A DNA stretch of 64,000 bases from Dasania phycosphaerae (GCF_026891035.1 NZ_JAPTGG010000001.1:434001-498000), one strand, 5' to 3'. Positions 34,764 to 42,558 are shown, counted from the stretch's first letter. Numbers and translations are program-made. Notes: generated by a model from the sequence alone, not told the origin.

Positions 34764-35612
34764 CTAAGCCTTGTCCAAACGCCCTCTTAAGTCGAACCAA
34801 CTGTCTACAACAACTACCAGCAGTAGCAGTAACTTTATAGGATCGAGAATAAACCACCCTATATAGAACAGGCCTAACCAATGCCCATTCATTTGCTTTT
34901 TCGCCACCCATCCGTGCACCAAAGCAAAGCCTGCAAACATAAAGGGCACTACACATATCAATGCCCAAAACCGGTAATCGGCACCCAGTGACGACAAAGC
35001 AATGCCGGCCACTAGCAGTAACACAGTCAATGGTGGCGTTAATCGCAAGCTGTGAAACTCTTGGCGGAACCCGCCAGGGTTGTACAGCAGCGCCTGCCAC
35101 CAGCGCGCCAAAATCAAACATAACGTCACCGTTATGGCATTACCCAAGCCCAACAGGCCGAGTATTTGCACCACCGTAGGTGCAGATATATTTACCTGCT
35201 GGCCCTGCGTGGCTTGATTTTGCAACTGAGTGATAAACTCACCCACAAAGCGCAAAATTTCTTCTATATAGGCCTGCCCAAACGCTAATAAAGCAAGCCC
35301 CGTTAATACGCCCGAGGCGGCTGCTGCAATCAATGTTAAGGGCCACGAAGCCGTCACTCTTAACACGCTGGCTAGCAGCGCCGTACCCAACATAGTGGCT
35401 AATGGGCCGGTATCACCCAAAACAACCATCACTATACTGGGCAGTAATGCCCAAAGAAGAACATTAAAGCCTTCTTTAAAACCTTGGCGTAATATGACTA
35501 GGGCAACAACCGCTGCACCTACCCATGTAAATAAAACTGTTGTAGAGGCCAGCACAGCTACCAAAATAGCCTGCGCCCTACCTTTCATCACAAACTCAGC
35601 TAAGGCGCGCAT
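34764..35612 (-). CDS. DUF2232 integral membrane protein
   Basis: 282 residues with eight or so hydrophobic helices. Occupies the slot between rpsR and rplI where Pseudomonas and relatives carry a DUF2232 membrane protein. A polar loop (about 145-155) and the segment RWWQALLYNPGGFRQEFHSL, then FWALICVVPFMFAGFALVHG and WFILDPIKLLLLLVVVVDSW, fit that family. Function unknown. Start follows GGGAT. Linkage to ribosomal proteins is positional and does not show a ribosomal role. Confidence 0.82.
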   Translation of the reverse strand: MRALAEFVMKGRAQAILVAVLASTTVLFTWVGAAVVALVILRQGFKEGFNVLLWALLPSIVMVVLGDTGPLATMLGTALLASVLRVTASWPLTLIAAAASGVLTGLALLAFGQAYIEEILRFVGEFITQLQNQATQGQQVNISAPTVVQILGLLGLGNAITVTLCLILARWWQALLYNPGGFRQEFHSLRLTPPLTVLLLVAGIALSSLGADYRFWALICVVPFMFAGFALVHGWVAKKQMNGHWLGLFYIGWFILDPIKLLLLLVVVVDSWFDLRGRLDKA

Positions 35613-35639
35613 ATCTGATCCCTACAGCCTTTACTAACC

Positions 35640-35867
35640 TTATTTGTGCTGGTCAGTGTAAGGCAATAAAGCCAAGAAGCGTGCACGCTTGATGCAAGAC
35701 GCTAATTGACGCTGATACTTGGCTTTAGTACCGGTGATACGGCTAGGTACAATTTTGCCAGTTTCAGTGATATAGGCTTTTAATGTGTCTAGATCTTTAT
35801 AGTCGATCTTGCTGACACCTTCTGCGGTAAAACGGCAGAACTTACGACGACGGAAAAAACGTGCCAT
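35640..35867 (-). CDS. rpsR: 30S ribosomal protein S18
   Basis: 75 residues from the ATG at 35867 (MARFFRRRKFCRFTAEGV) behind GAGGAG; a longer frame to 35888 is not supported. Ends in the typical KRARFLALLPYTDQHK. Binds 16S rRNA as a heterodimer with S6, whose gene is immediately upstream. Confidence 0.98.
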   Translation of the reverse strand: MARFFRRRKFCRFTAEGVSKIDYKDLDTLKAYITETGKIVPSRITGTKAKYQRQLASCIKRARFLALLPYTDQHK

Positions 35868-35913
35868 GGTGTTACTCCTCAAATTCACAAATAAGCTGCT
35901 AGCAGCTAGTTAA

Positions 35914-36345
35914 TTACTCTTCGCCAGCCTGCTCAGCTGATTCTTCAGAATCATCGCTATCGGCAGTTTCAGTAGCGGTTTCTTGAGTACGCTCTACGCG
36001 GCTGTTGCGACGCTCGCGGCTCTCTTTTTCGGCTTTCATGATGGGCGACTCTTCAGTAACAGCAGCATCACAACGGATAACCATGTTACGCAACACAGCA
36101 TCGTTATAACGGAAAGCTGTTTCCAACTCGTCCATAGCGGTTTGAGAGGCTTCAACATTCATTAGAATGTAGTGAGCTTTGTGAATTTTGTTGATAGGGT
36201 AAGCCAACTGACGACGGCCCCAATCTTCAAAACGGTGGATTTTGCCACCATCAGATTCAATAGTTTGTGTATAGCGCTCAACCATGCTGGGCACTTGTTC
36301 ACTTTGATCTGGGTGTACCAGAAATACGATTTCGTAATGACGCAT
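35914..36345 (-). CDS. rpsF: 30S ribosomal protein S6
   Basis: 143 residues: S6 fold 1-97 (MRHYEIVFLVHPDQSEQVP, GGKIHRFEDWGRRQLAYPI) followed by an acidic, Ser/Thr/Glu-rich tail that in enterobacteria is modified by glutamate ligation; here it ends DSDDSEESAEQAGEE. Start follows AAGGAG. First gene of the S6-S18-DUF2232-L9 operon. Confidence 0.98.
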   Translation of the reverse strand: MRHYEIVFLVHPDQSEQVPSMVERYTQTIESDGGKIHRFEDWGRRQLAYPINKIHKAHYILMNVEASQTAMDELETAFRYNDAVLRNMVIRCDAAVTEESPIMKAEKESRERRNSRVERTQETATETADSDDSEESAEQAGEE

Positions 36346-36450
36346 ATTTGCTCCTTACGGGTTAAAGTCACCCGGCAATCGCAGCCAGTATGACAAGGAG
36401 GATCGAACCGTTACCTGGCAAGCAAGCGAGCCGGATCGAAAGGAGGCGCG
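36346..36450 (-). promoter_or_regulatory. rpsF leader, possible S6:S18 autoregulatory site
   Basis: About 100 bases of untranslated leader on the minus strand. It contains a hairpin CGGGT/ACCCG (36373-36357) ten bases before the ribosome-binding site. S6:S18 is known to repress its own mRNA by binding a leader hairpin with a CCG element. A CCG is present at the base of this hairpin (GCCGGGT), but I cannot confirm the full motif. Confidence 0.35.
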
Positions 36451-36479
36451 ATTTTATGCAAAGAGGGGGGGATATGCAA
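36451..36479 (-). promoter_or_regulatory. Candidate sigma-70 promoter of rpsF
   Basis: TAAAAT (-10, 36456-36451) and TTGCAT (-35, 36479-36474) on the minus strand with a spacer of exactly 17 bases. The -35 is a weak match. It overlaps the end of the inverted repeat at 36476-36512. Confidence 0.5.
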
Positions 36480-36512
36480 GCCCTTTGGCTGATATTCAGC
36501 CAAAGGGCTTGC
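36476..36512. repeat. Perfect 17-base inverted repeat between the FAD oxidoreductase gene and rpsF
   Basis: GCAAGCCCTTTGGCTGA (36476-36492) and its exact reverse complement (36496-36512) around TAT. No T-run on either side. Could stall or terminate transcription from the oxidoreductase gene, or be an operator over the rpsF -35 box. Confidence 0.8.
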
Positions 36513-36727
36513 AGCTGTAAGTGGCAAGCTACAAGCGGCAAGCAGATCCGTGTTGAAACTAGGCCATTATTTCTTGCAGCTTGCCACTAGAGCTCTTCTA
36601 CTAAAAAGCGAAAAGCAGGTACAGGAGAACCTTTCCGCACAGGCCTCATAAACGGCAGGCAAGCAGACCAGCGCTTTACCCCCCCCTTATCACTTGCAGC
36701 TTGCAGCTTATCGCTTGCCACTAAAAT
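36513..36727. repeat. Degenerate heptad arrays downstream of the FAD oxidoreductase gene
   Basis: AAGTGGC-AAGCTAC-AAGCGGC-AAGCAGA (36519-36546) and CTTGCAG-CTTGCAG-CTTATCG-CTTGCCA (36693-36720) keep seven-base register in the TTGTAGC/AAGCTAC flavour. The sequence between them carries no gene I can support. Confidence 0.75.
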
Positions 36728-36728
36728 C

Positions 36729-38033
36729 CTAGAGCTCATCTAGGATTTTATAGTACATCATCCCCAGTGCCATAGCCGGGCGGCGCAGCAGCTTACCGCC
36801 GGGCCAGCTCATATGCTTAACCTTGGCGAAGGTATCAAAGCGCTCGGCATGGCCGGCTATCATCTCGGCGGTCACTCTGGCGGTCATATGGCTGGGAGCC
36901 ACGCCGTGGCCAGAATAGGCCTGTATATAGAAGACGTTATCCGACAAGCGCCCCAGCTGCGTCAGGCGGTTGATGCCTATGCCCATCTGCCCGCTCCAGC
37001 CGTAATCTATGCGCAGATCGGCTAGCTCAGGAAACACCTTCAGCATTTTTTTACGCAGTGTACCCACCACATCATTGGGCTCTAGGCCCGTGTAATTCGA
37101 CAGGCCACCAAACAACATGCGCTTGTCGGCGGTGAGGCGGAAGTAATCCAACGCCGTGCGGGGATCACACACGGCAATATCGGCGGGCAGGGTTTGCTTT
37201 ATCTGGGCCTCGCTTAAGGGCTCGGTAGCTATTACACAACTGGTAGAGGGCAGCACCTTACAGGCCAGCTTGGGCTCTAAATCCCCCATATAGGCGTTAC
37301 CGCAGGTCACCACATATTTGGCCTTAACCACGCCTTGATCGGTATGCACCTCGGGCCGCGGGCCGTGCACTATATTACGCACCCGCGATTGCTCAAAGAT
37401 CTGTACACCTAAGCTCTCGGCTGCCCTGGCCTCACCCAAACACAAATTCAGCGAATGCACATGGCCGTAGCCATTATGGTTAATCAGGCCGCCTATATAG
37501 TTATCGGAGTTCACATAAGCTTTAATACCCTGACTATCGAACAACTCCAGCTTGTGGGGGTAGCCATTTTTTTCCTGATACTCGCGCCATTGCTCAAACT
37601 CACGCATATGGCGGGGCTTAATCGCAACGCTGCCATAGCCCCACTTAAGATCGCACTGTATATCGTATTTGGCGACACGTTCGCGAATAATTTCGCAACA
37701 CTCCACCCCCATATCAAAGATACGGCGTATACCTTCTTTGCCTATCCATTTTTCAAAGCGGTGGTGATCGTGACCTATGCCTCCAATAATTTGCCCACCA
37801 TTGCGGCCCGAGGCTCCCCAGCTAATGCGATTAGCTTCGACTAAGACCACCTTATAGCCGCGCTCGGCTAATTCCAGCGCCGTATTCACGCCAGTAAAAC
37901 CGCCGCCTATGATGGCCACATCGGCTTGTACCTCCCCCTGTAATTGCGGGTAATCGGTTTGCCAATTGGCGGTGGCGGCATAATAGGAGCCGGTGTGCTC
38001 GCTGGTTTCTTGACTAGGTTTCAACCAAAACAT
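36729..38033 (-). CDS. FAD-dependent oxidoreductase (DAO family, gamma-glutamylputrescine oxidase-like)
   Basis: 434 residues. ADP-binding Rossmann motif at about 38-66 (VAIIGGGFTGVNTALELAER...VVLVEA), then WGASGRNGGQIIGG, the signature of the PuuB/OrdL branch of D-amino-acid-oxidase-like flavoenzymes. C-terminal FAD contact YIQAYSGHGVAPSH. These enzymes oxidise amines or N-methylated amino acids; no aldehyde dehydrogenase or glutamylputrescine ligase lies nearby, so the substrate is open. It interrupts the rlmB-rpsF neighbourhood found in Pseudomonas and is bracketed by heptad arrays. Its stop is next to one of them. Confidence 0.85.
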   Translation of the reverse strand: MFWLKPSQETSEHTGSYYAATANWQTDYPQLQGEVQADVAIIGGGFTGVNTALELAERGYKVVLVEANRISWGASGRNGGQIIGGIGHDHHRFEKWIGKEGIRRIFDMGVECCEIIRERVAKYDIQCDLKWGYGSVAIKPRHMREFEQWREYQEKNGYPHKLELFDSQGIKAYVNSDNYIGGLINHNGYGHVHSLNLCLGEARAAESLGVQIFEQSRVRNIVHGPRPEVHTDQGVVKAKYVVTCGNAYMGDLEPKLACKVLPSTSCVIATEPLSEAQIKQTLPADIAVCDPRTALDYFRLTADKRMLFGGLSNYTGLEPNDVVGTLRKKMLKVFPELADLRIDYGWSGQMGIGINRLTQLGRLSDNVFYIQAYSGHGVAPSHMTARVTAEMIAGHAERFDTFAKVKHMSWPGGKLLRRPAMALGMMYYKILDEL

Positions 38034-38186
38034 AGAACTTTCCCACTATTAGACAGCCGCACTGCAAGAGTCACTTAAGATTAAAATTAACAGGACAGCT
38101 ATAAACTATATAAACAATCACCCGTACCGCAACACACTGTCGCAGGCACAAGCATCATAGAGCGCGCTAAACGCAACGCTTAAACA

Positions 38187-38309
38187 TTAGAGGGAGGTTG
38201 CGGGGTCTTCGTCTTCACCGCGAAAGTAGTCCTGCCAGGCTGCAGCCGTACATACCCAGTGCGACCAGGTAATAAAGGTAGGCTTGCCAGCGCTGGAGAT
38301 CGTGTTCAT
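38187..38309 (-). CDS. Small open frame, 40 residues, unknown
   Basis: ATG at 38309 to TAA at 38187. Protein begins MNTISSAGKPTFITWSHWVC and ends with an acidic EDEDPATSL tail. Trp/Thr-rich, no membrane helix. No convincing ribosome-binding site. An AATGA-N4-TCATT palindrome lies 25 bases upstream and the FAD oxidoreductase gene starts about 150 bases downstream on the same strand. It may be a short protein, a gene remnant or chance. Unrecognised. Confidence 0.3.
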   Translation of the reverse strand: MNTISSAGKPTFITWSHWVCTAAAWQDYFRGEDEDPATSL

Positions 38310-38333
38310 ATACACAAAGCCAATACAGGAATG

Positions 38334-38347
38334 AATGAGCGTTCATT
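38334..38347. promoter_or_regulatory. Palindrome AATGA-GCGT-TCATT, possible TetR-type operator
   Basis: Inverted repeat with five-base arms resembling operators of TetR-family regulators. Lies between rlmB and the small frame/FAD oxidoreductase. No regulator gene is adjacent. Confidence 0.35.
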
Positions 38348-38353
38348 AAAACG

Positions 38354-38385
38354 CGCCTCCCCCATTGTTGTCAATGGGGGAGGCG
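38354..38385 (-). terminator. Strong 14-bp hairpin downstream of rlmB
   Basis: CGCCTCCCCCATTG (38354-38367) pairs perfectly with 38372-38385 around TTGT. On the minus strand it is followed by CGTTTTAAT, a weak T-run. A second hairpin, ACTCCGG/CCGGAGT (38404-38420), lies between it and rlmB. Confidence 0.55.
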
Positions 38386-38430
38386 GGGCATAATGCTATA
38401 CGCACTCCGGAGGCCGGAGTCTATCTTTTT

Positions 38431-38480
38431 CTAGCGACTAGCGACTTTCCACTAGAGACTTTCCACTAGAGACTAGGAGG
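38431..38480. repeat. Heptad array at the rlmB 3' end
   Basis: CTAGCGA-CTAGCGA-CTTTCCA-CTAGAGA-CTTTCCA-CTAGAGA-CTAGGAG in strict seven-base register. The rlmB stop TAG (38473-38475) is within the last unit. Confidence 0.9.
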
Positions 38481-39219
38481 CTGGCCGCCTTTGGCGGCCG
38501 ATCTCAAACAAACACACCCCCGTAGCCACCGACACATTCAAACTGCTGACACTGCCCGCCATGGGCAGCTTGATTAGATAGTCGCAGTGCTCACGGGTGA
38601 GGCGGCGCATGCCCTTACCCTCAGCCCCCATAATTAACGCTATGGGGCCGGACATATCAACGTCGTAAATTTCCTGCTCGGCCTCACCGGCGGTGCCGTA
38701 TATCCATATGCCGCGCTGCTGTAAGTCGCGCAGGGTACGCGCCAAGTTAGTGATTTGCACAAAGGGCATAACCTCGGCAGCACCACAGGCCACCTTGCGG
38801 GCGGTGGCGTTTAAACCGGCGGCATTGTCTTTGGGGACGATAACCGCATCCACGCCAGCGGCATCGGCGGTACGCAGGCAGGCGCCCAAATTGTGGGGGT
38901 CGGTCACACCATCCAAAATCAATAATAAAGGCGGGTGATCCAGCTCATCTAACAACAGCTCTAAGTCGCGCTCGCGCAACAACTGGCTGCCCTGAGATTG
39001 CGCCACCACACCTTGGTGCTGGCCCTTGACCATATCGTCTAAATCTTTTCTATCCAGATACTCACAGGCTATCTCGGCTTGCTCGGCGCTAGCCAATAAA
39101 GCCTCCATGCGAGCGTCTTTGCGGCCGCGCTGAATATACAGTTTCTCTACTCGCTCAGGCTGGCGTTCCAGTAAAGAGGCGACGGCATGTATGCCAAAAA
39201 TCAAAGTGGTATTGCTCAC
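38473..39219 (-). CDS. rlmB: 23S rRNA 2'-O-methyltransferase RlmB (Gm2251)
   Basis: SPOUT methyltransferase, 248 residues. N-terminal L30e-like domain (IFGIHAVASLLERQPERVEKL) and C-terminal knot domain with ILDGVTDPHNLGACLRTADA, IALIMGAEGKGMRRLTREHC and the SAM-binding MAGSVSSLNVSVATGVCLFE. Usual length. Upstream of the S6 operon on the same strand, as in Pseudomonas, but with a flavoenzyme gene between. The C-terminal codons run into a heptad array. Confidence 0.97.
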   Translation of the reverse strand: MSNTTLIFGIHAVASLLERQPERVEKLYIQRGRKDARMEALLASAEQAEIACEYLDRKDLDDMVKGQHQGVVAQSQGSQLLRERDLELLLDELDHPPLLLILDGVTDPHNLGACLRTADAAGVDAVIVPKDNAAGLNATARKVACGAAEVMPFVQITNLARTLRDLQQRGIWIYGTAGEAEQEIYDVDMSGPIALIMGAEGKGMRRLTREHCDYLIKLPMAGSVSSLNVSVATGVCLFEIGRQRRPAS

Positions 39220-39254
39220 GGTATGGGGCTGCCTGTGGGTAAGGGGTTAATGGA

Positions 39255-39503
39255 TCAGTGGCGGGATTTTACATGGTTTTGAGGGGGAATGCGCTGGGGT
39301 GGTTTTTTAAAAAAGAGCTGCGCGACCCTGTGCTTATCTAAGACCTCATAGCAACACTCCAGATAAAACGCACAACCCGTCTCATCAAAAAAGCATGCAT
39401 GCCGTTTTACCCAGCTGTATAGCCTTGCTTGGTAAACACCAGCTCTTGCAAAAGTAGCAAACTGATCAGGAGCCTTGGCTAGAATACCACCATAAGCAAT
39501 ACC
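39255..39503 (-). pseudogene. Start-less open frame of 82 codons, probable gene remnant
   Basis: Open from just after a stop at 39504-39506 to TGA at 39255-39257, with no ATG, GTG or TTG start in frame. The translation has a protein-like mix, for example APDQFATFARAGVYQARLYS, then WVKRHACFFDETGCAFYLE and CCYEVLDKHRVAQLFF. Codons are T-ending more than in neighbouring genes. It follows the ankyrin lipoprotein gene on the same strand. The rest of 39220-39659 holds nothing I recognise. Unknown function. Confidence 0.35.
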
Positions 39504-39659
39504 CTATTAAGGCAATAACCGCTACGTCAGTAGCTTTGTAAAAATTTAGTTATCTGGAAAAACATCTAAAAGAAAAACTTGTGAACTAAATTTGACCTAG
39601 CAGAAAGCTTTATAAAAAGCTGATAACTACCAGGTCAAACCTGAATTGCTGCGCCTTAT

Positions 39660-41345
39660 TTACTGGGAAACAGCACGTTTGGATGTTCCCCCTCCGCTGC
39701 TGCACACACACTCGTATTGGAAAGCTTTACGGGTATAGCGATGCTTTCCTCCACCTAGCTTTTGAATATCGGGGGTAGGGCCGAACACATAATTTGGCGC
39801 GCCCGTTGCCGCAGACCCAACCGCTGCCGGCACATCACCTGATTTGCATTTGTAGGCCACGTCATCTCTGGGCATGCCATTACCCCAATCAAATTCGGCG
39901 GTGAATTCAGGGGCTGTGTACGGGCCACCGCAAACTGGTACCGGCTTCAGGTAATTCATACTCACGTCCCCACTCTTGCCGCCTGCAGCAGCGCTCGTCG
40001 ATACGCTTTGGCCTCTTGCCGTCGAAGCTTCAATACCTGCCAGGCGTTTTTCAATGACGGCAATATCCGCATTAATTTTGGCCATTTTCTGGGCATTATC
40101 GATGGCGTATAGCGTACGCTGAGTATCCGCCACACTCTTCTCAATAATCTGATCTGCGACAGTGCTGCTGCCAACTGCTTGCTGTATGTGTTGAGCAAAG
40201 CTGTACATGTTTTGCCTGTCTCGATTATCCGCCGCGGCCTTTTCACTACGCCCAAAACGATCGCGAATACGCTTCATACGGTTAATCTCATTGGCATACT
40301 GCCGCTCAAGTGAGGCCACGCTAGCCACGCCTTTCATTTTTTCACCGATCACATCATCGGCCTGAGAGGAATGCTCACCAAATAGCTTGGCTAACTGCTT
40401 ACGCTGCTTCCTATAAGGTGGGCAAAGTTTGTCTTTCTCCCTGTCTAACGCATCCAGCAGCTGTCTTTGATAGTCCTCACAAGCCGGTGAGGGATGTTGA
40501 TCGCCGTAAACCGAAACGATGCAAGTAAACTCACTGGCTTGGCTGTACATCCGCCCCGATGTGAAACAAGGTGCCGCCGTTTCCCTTAGACTGGCCACCG
40601 CAGCCTTCAAATCAGCGTCATTATCAAAGTACTGCCTGATGGCATCTCTCTTTTCAACATAAATCGCCCGCCCCCGTTTATACTTGTAGTATGCCTCCAA
40701 GGTATCGAAGAATAAGACCTCTTCAAGAAATCCCGCTATACCGTATTTTTGTCTTAACTTGGCATGTTTAATAATACTTTCAAAAGTTGAACGGTCGGCC
40801 CCATAACGAACCAACAACTCAGCACGTTTAACATAAGGGTCTGTATTGGTTTTCATACCCTTTTTGTAATAGTTAGAATATTTATCCCATGCAGTATCAC
40901 GCAAGACAGAGCTGCCTAATGTATCGACAGCATTCGGGTCAGCACCGGCTTGCAACATGGCCTCAATCATCTGTAGATCGTGGGTATCATCATAAGGCAA
41001 TGCATAACCGCCAATTTCTGCTCTCAGGGGACGCAGCACGGCCAATGTTAAAATAGGTTCGTATATTATTTGATTTGAAGCCACCGATGGCACCATGGCG
41101 TTAACATCTGCACCCTTTGCAATCAGCTCTGGCACACGCTCAGGCGTATGCATAATAGCGGCAGCCAAGGGCGTGAGCCCTAGTGGCGATTGCCGATTAA
41201 TGTCACCAACGCCTGATAACAACACACGGCTTTCAGCGGTATGCGTCTCTTTATTTTTTTGGTAATCAAAACCAGAACAGCCGACAACCATTAAAACCAG
41301 CAGAATTAAACCAAATAACTGAGTAAGTTGGCGCTTTATTTCCAT
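39660..41345 (-). CDS. Ankyrin-repeat lipoprotein of unknown function
   Basis: 561 residues from the ATG at 41345, which gives a lipoprotein signal: basic start MEIKRQLTQLFGL, hydrophobic core, lipobox VVGC with Cys23. A longer frame to 41495 adds an unlikely extra hydrophobic segment. Residues about 50-190 contain ankyrin-like repeats (SPLGLTPLAAAIMHTPERVP, LIAKGADVNAM, MLQAGADPNAVDTLGSSVLR, ELLVRYGADRSTF). The middle is helical and charged; residues 430-560 hold six or more cysteines and Gly-rich stretches and end GGGTSKRAVSQ. Likely membrane-anchored on the periplasmic side. Codon use and A/T content differ from flanking housekeeping genes, suggesting acquisition. Confidence 0.75.
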   Translation of the reverse strand: MEIKRQLTQLFGLILLVLMVVGCSGFDYQKNKETHTAESRVLLSGVGDINRQSPLGLTPLAAAIMHTPERVPELIAKGADVNAMVPSVASNQIIYEPILTLAVLRPLRAEIGGYALPYDDTHDLQMIEAMLQAGADPNAVDTLGSSVLRDTAWDKYSNYYKKGMKTNTDPYVKRAELLVRYGADRSTFESIIKHAKLRQKYGIAGFLEEVLFFDTLEAYYKYKRGRAIYVEKRDAIRQYFDNDADLKAAVASLRETAAPCFTSGRMYSQASEFTCIVSVYGDQHPSPACEDYQRQLLDALDREKDKLCPPYRKQRKQLAKLFGEHSSQADDVIGEKMKGVASVASLERQYANEINRMKRIRDRFGRSEKAAADNRDRQNMYSFAQHIQQAVGSSTVADQIIEKSVADTQRTLYAIDNAQKMAKINADIAVIEKRLAGIEASTARGQSVSTSAAAGGKSGDVSMNYLKPVPVCGGPYTAPEFTAEFDWGNGMPRDDVAYKCKSGDVPAAVGSAATGAPNYVFGPTPDIQKLGGGKHRYTRKAFQYECVCSSGGGTSKRAVSQ

Positions 41346-41538
41346 ATCGTTTCTCTCATCAATTAAGCTGCCCACAGACGACAAATAAAAAAAAACGATG
41401 ATTATAACTAACACTATTAAAAGAAACCAAGTACAGGAATCGCAACATTTTTTAACCCGTCTGAGCTCTGCTAGACTCCTTCCAGCCAACGCCATTCAAA
41501 GAAAAGGATTTGAAAAAAAGCGATAAGCACCCAAAATC

Positions 41539-41760
41539 CTAATACGAAGACCTAGGCGTAATCTCCGGATTAATCTCACCATAAACCTCGTCAGGGTCCA
41601 CATCATTAAGCAACAACACTTCCCTAACAGCCTCTATATGCTCCAGCACGGTTTGATAGCGCTCGCCGTATTCGTATTGGTTAACTTCTATAGCCTTGGG
41701 CATATAGCTAAACGCAATTTTTAATGCTTGCAAAGCAGCGGCATCCAATGGTTGGCTCAT
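41539..41760 (-). CDS. Small conserved-looking acidic protein, unknown
   Basis: 73 residues from an ATG behind AAGGAG, 21 bases after the Nif3-family gene on the same strand, so likely one operon. Helical, acidic C-terminal half (LLLNDVDPDEVYGEINPEIT). No cysteine, no membrane segment. I do not recognise the family. The good ribosome-binding site and operon placement support a real gene. Confidence 0.65.
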   Translation of the reverse strand: MSQPLDAAALQALKIAFSYMPKAIEVNQYEYGERYQTVLEHIEAVREVLLLNDVDPDEVYGEINPEITPRSSY

Positions 41761-41781
41761 TGCAAAACTCCTTTAACAGCC

Positions 41782-42558
41782 TTATACGGGGTTATCTATA
41801 TCCACAAAGTGATGTGTTAAACCCAACTCATTGGCCAGCCACTCACCCAAGGCTTTAACACCGTAGCGCTCGGTAGCGTGATGTCCAGCTGCCATATAGT
41901 GTATGCCCAACTCCCTAGCGCTGTGCACGGTGGGCTCTGAGATTTCGCCGGATAAAAATAAATCGGCCCCAGCCGCCACAGCCTGCTCTATATAGCCTTG
42001 TGCCGCACCGGTACACCAGGCCACCCGGCTAATGGTGGCATCAGCCGCGCCAATTAATAGTGGCTCGCGCTTAAGCACGGTTTTTACTCGCTGGCTAAAA
42101 TCGGCTGCACTCATAGGAGGATTAAGACTACCCACATTACCAACCGGCCGCGCCTCACCGGGTTGCAAGCCACCTTCTACGCTAAGGCCTAATAGCTCAG
42201 CCAACTGAGCGTTGTTGCCCAATACCGGATGGGCATCCAGCGGCAGATGGTAGGCCAGCAGGTTGATATCATTATCCATTAGGGTTTTGATGCGCTGGTA
42301 TTTCATGCCGGTAAGGCGAGCGTCTTCCCCCTTCCAAAAATAGCCGTGGTGCACTAATAACGCGTCAGCCTTGAGCTTTACCGCCTCATCTATTAAGGCT
42401 TGTGAGGCTGTTACCCCCGTCACCAGGGTTTTGATGGTATTAGCGCCCTGCACCTGCAGGCCATTGGGGCAGTAATCGCTAAATTGCTCAGGCATTAACT
42501 GCCCTTCTATAGCATCGACTAACTGTTTGATTGTTATTGCGTTTTTGGCCTGACTCAT
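41782..42558 (-). CDS. Nif3-like dinuclear metal centre hexameric protein (YbgI family)
   Basis: 258 residues. Metal-binding signatures: LVHHGYFWKGEDARLTG, YHLPLDAHPVLGNNAQLAE and the late YMAAGHHATERYGVKALGEW, whose His and Glu residues coordinate two metals in the family's toroidal hexamer. Sometimes annotated as type 2 GTP cyclohydrolase I, but that activity is doubtful for the family at large. Divergent from the AlgW gene, as in Pseudomonas. Confidence 0.92.
   Translation of the reverse strand: MSQAKNAITIKQLVDAIEGQLMPEQFSDYCPNGLQVQGANTIKTLVTGVTASQALIDEAVKLKADALLVHHGYFWKGEDARLTGMKYQRIKTLMDNDINLLAYHLPLDAHPVLGNNAQLAELLGLSVEGGLQPGEARPVGNVGSLNPPMSAADFSQRVKTVLKREPLLIGAADATISRVAWCTGAAQGYIEQAVAAGADLFLSGEISEPTVHSARELGIHYMAAGHHATERYGVKALGEWLANELGLTHHFVDIDNPV

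Noticed and set aside
36390..36590. 66-residue frame across the rpsF upstream region
   Set aside because: Runs through the 17-bp inverted repeat, the candidate promoter and the heptad arrays; composition is not protein-like.
41346..41495. Longer start for the ankyrin lipoprotein
   Set aside because: It would place a second hydrophobic segment ahead of a clear lipoprotein signal and lipobox.
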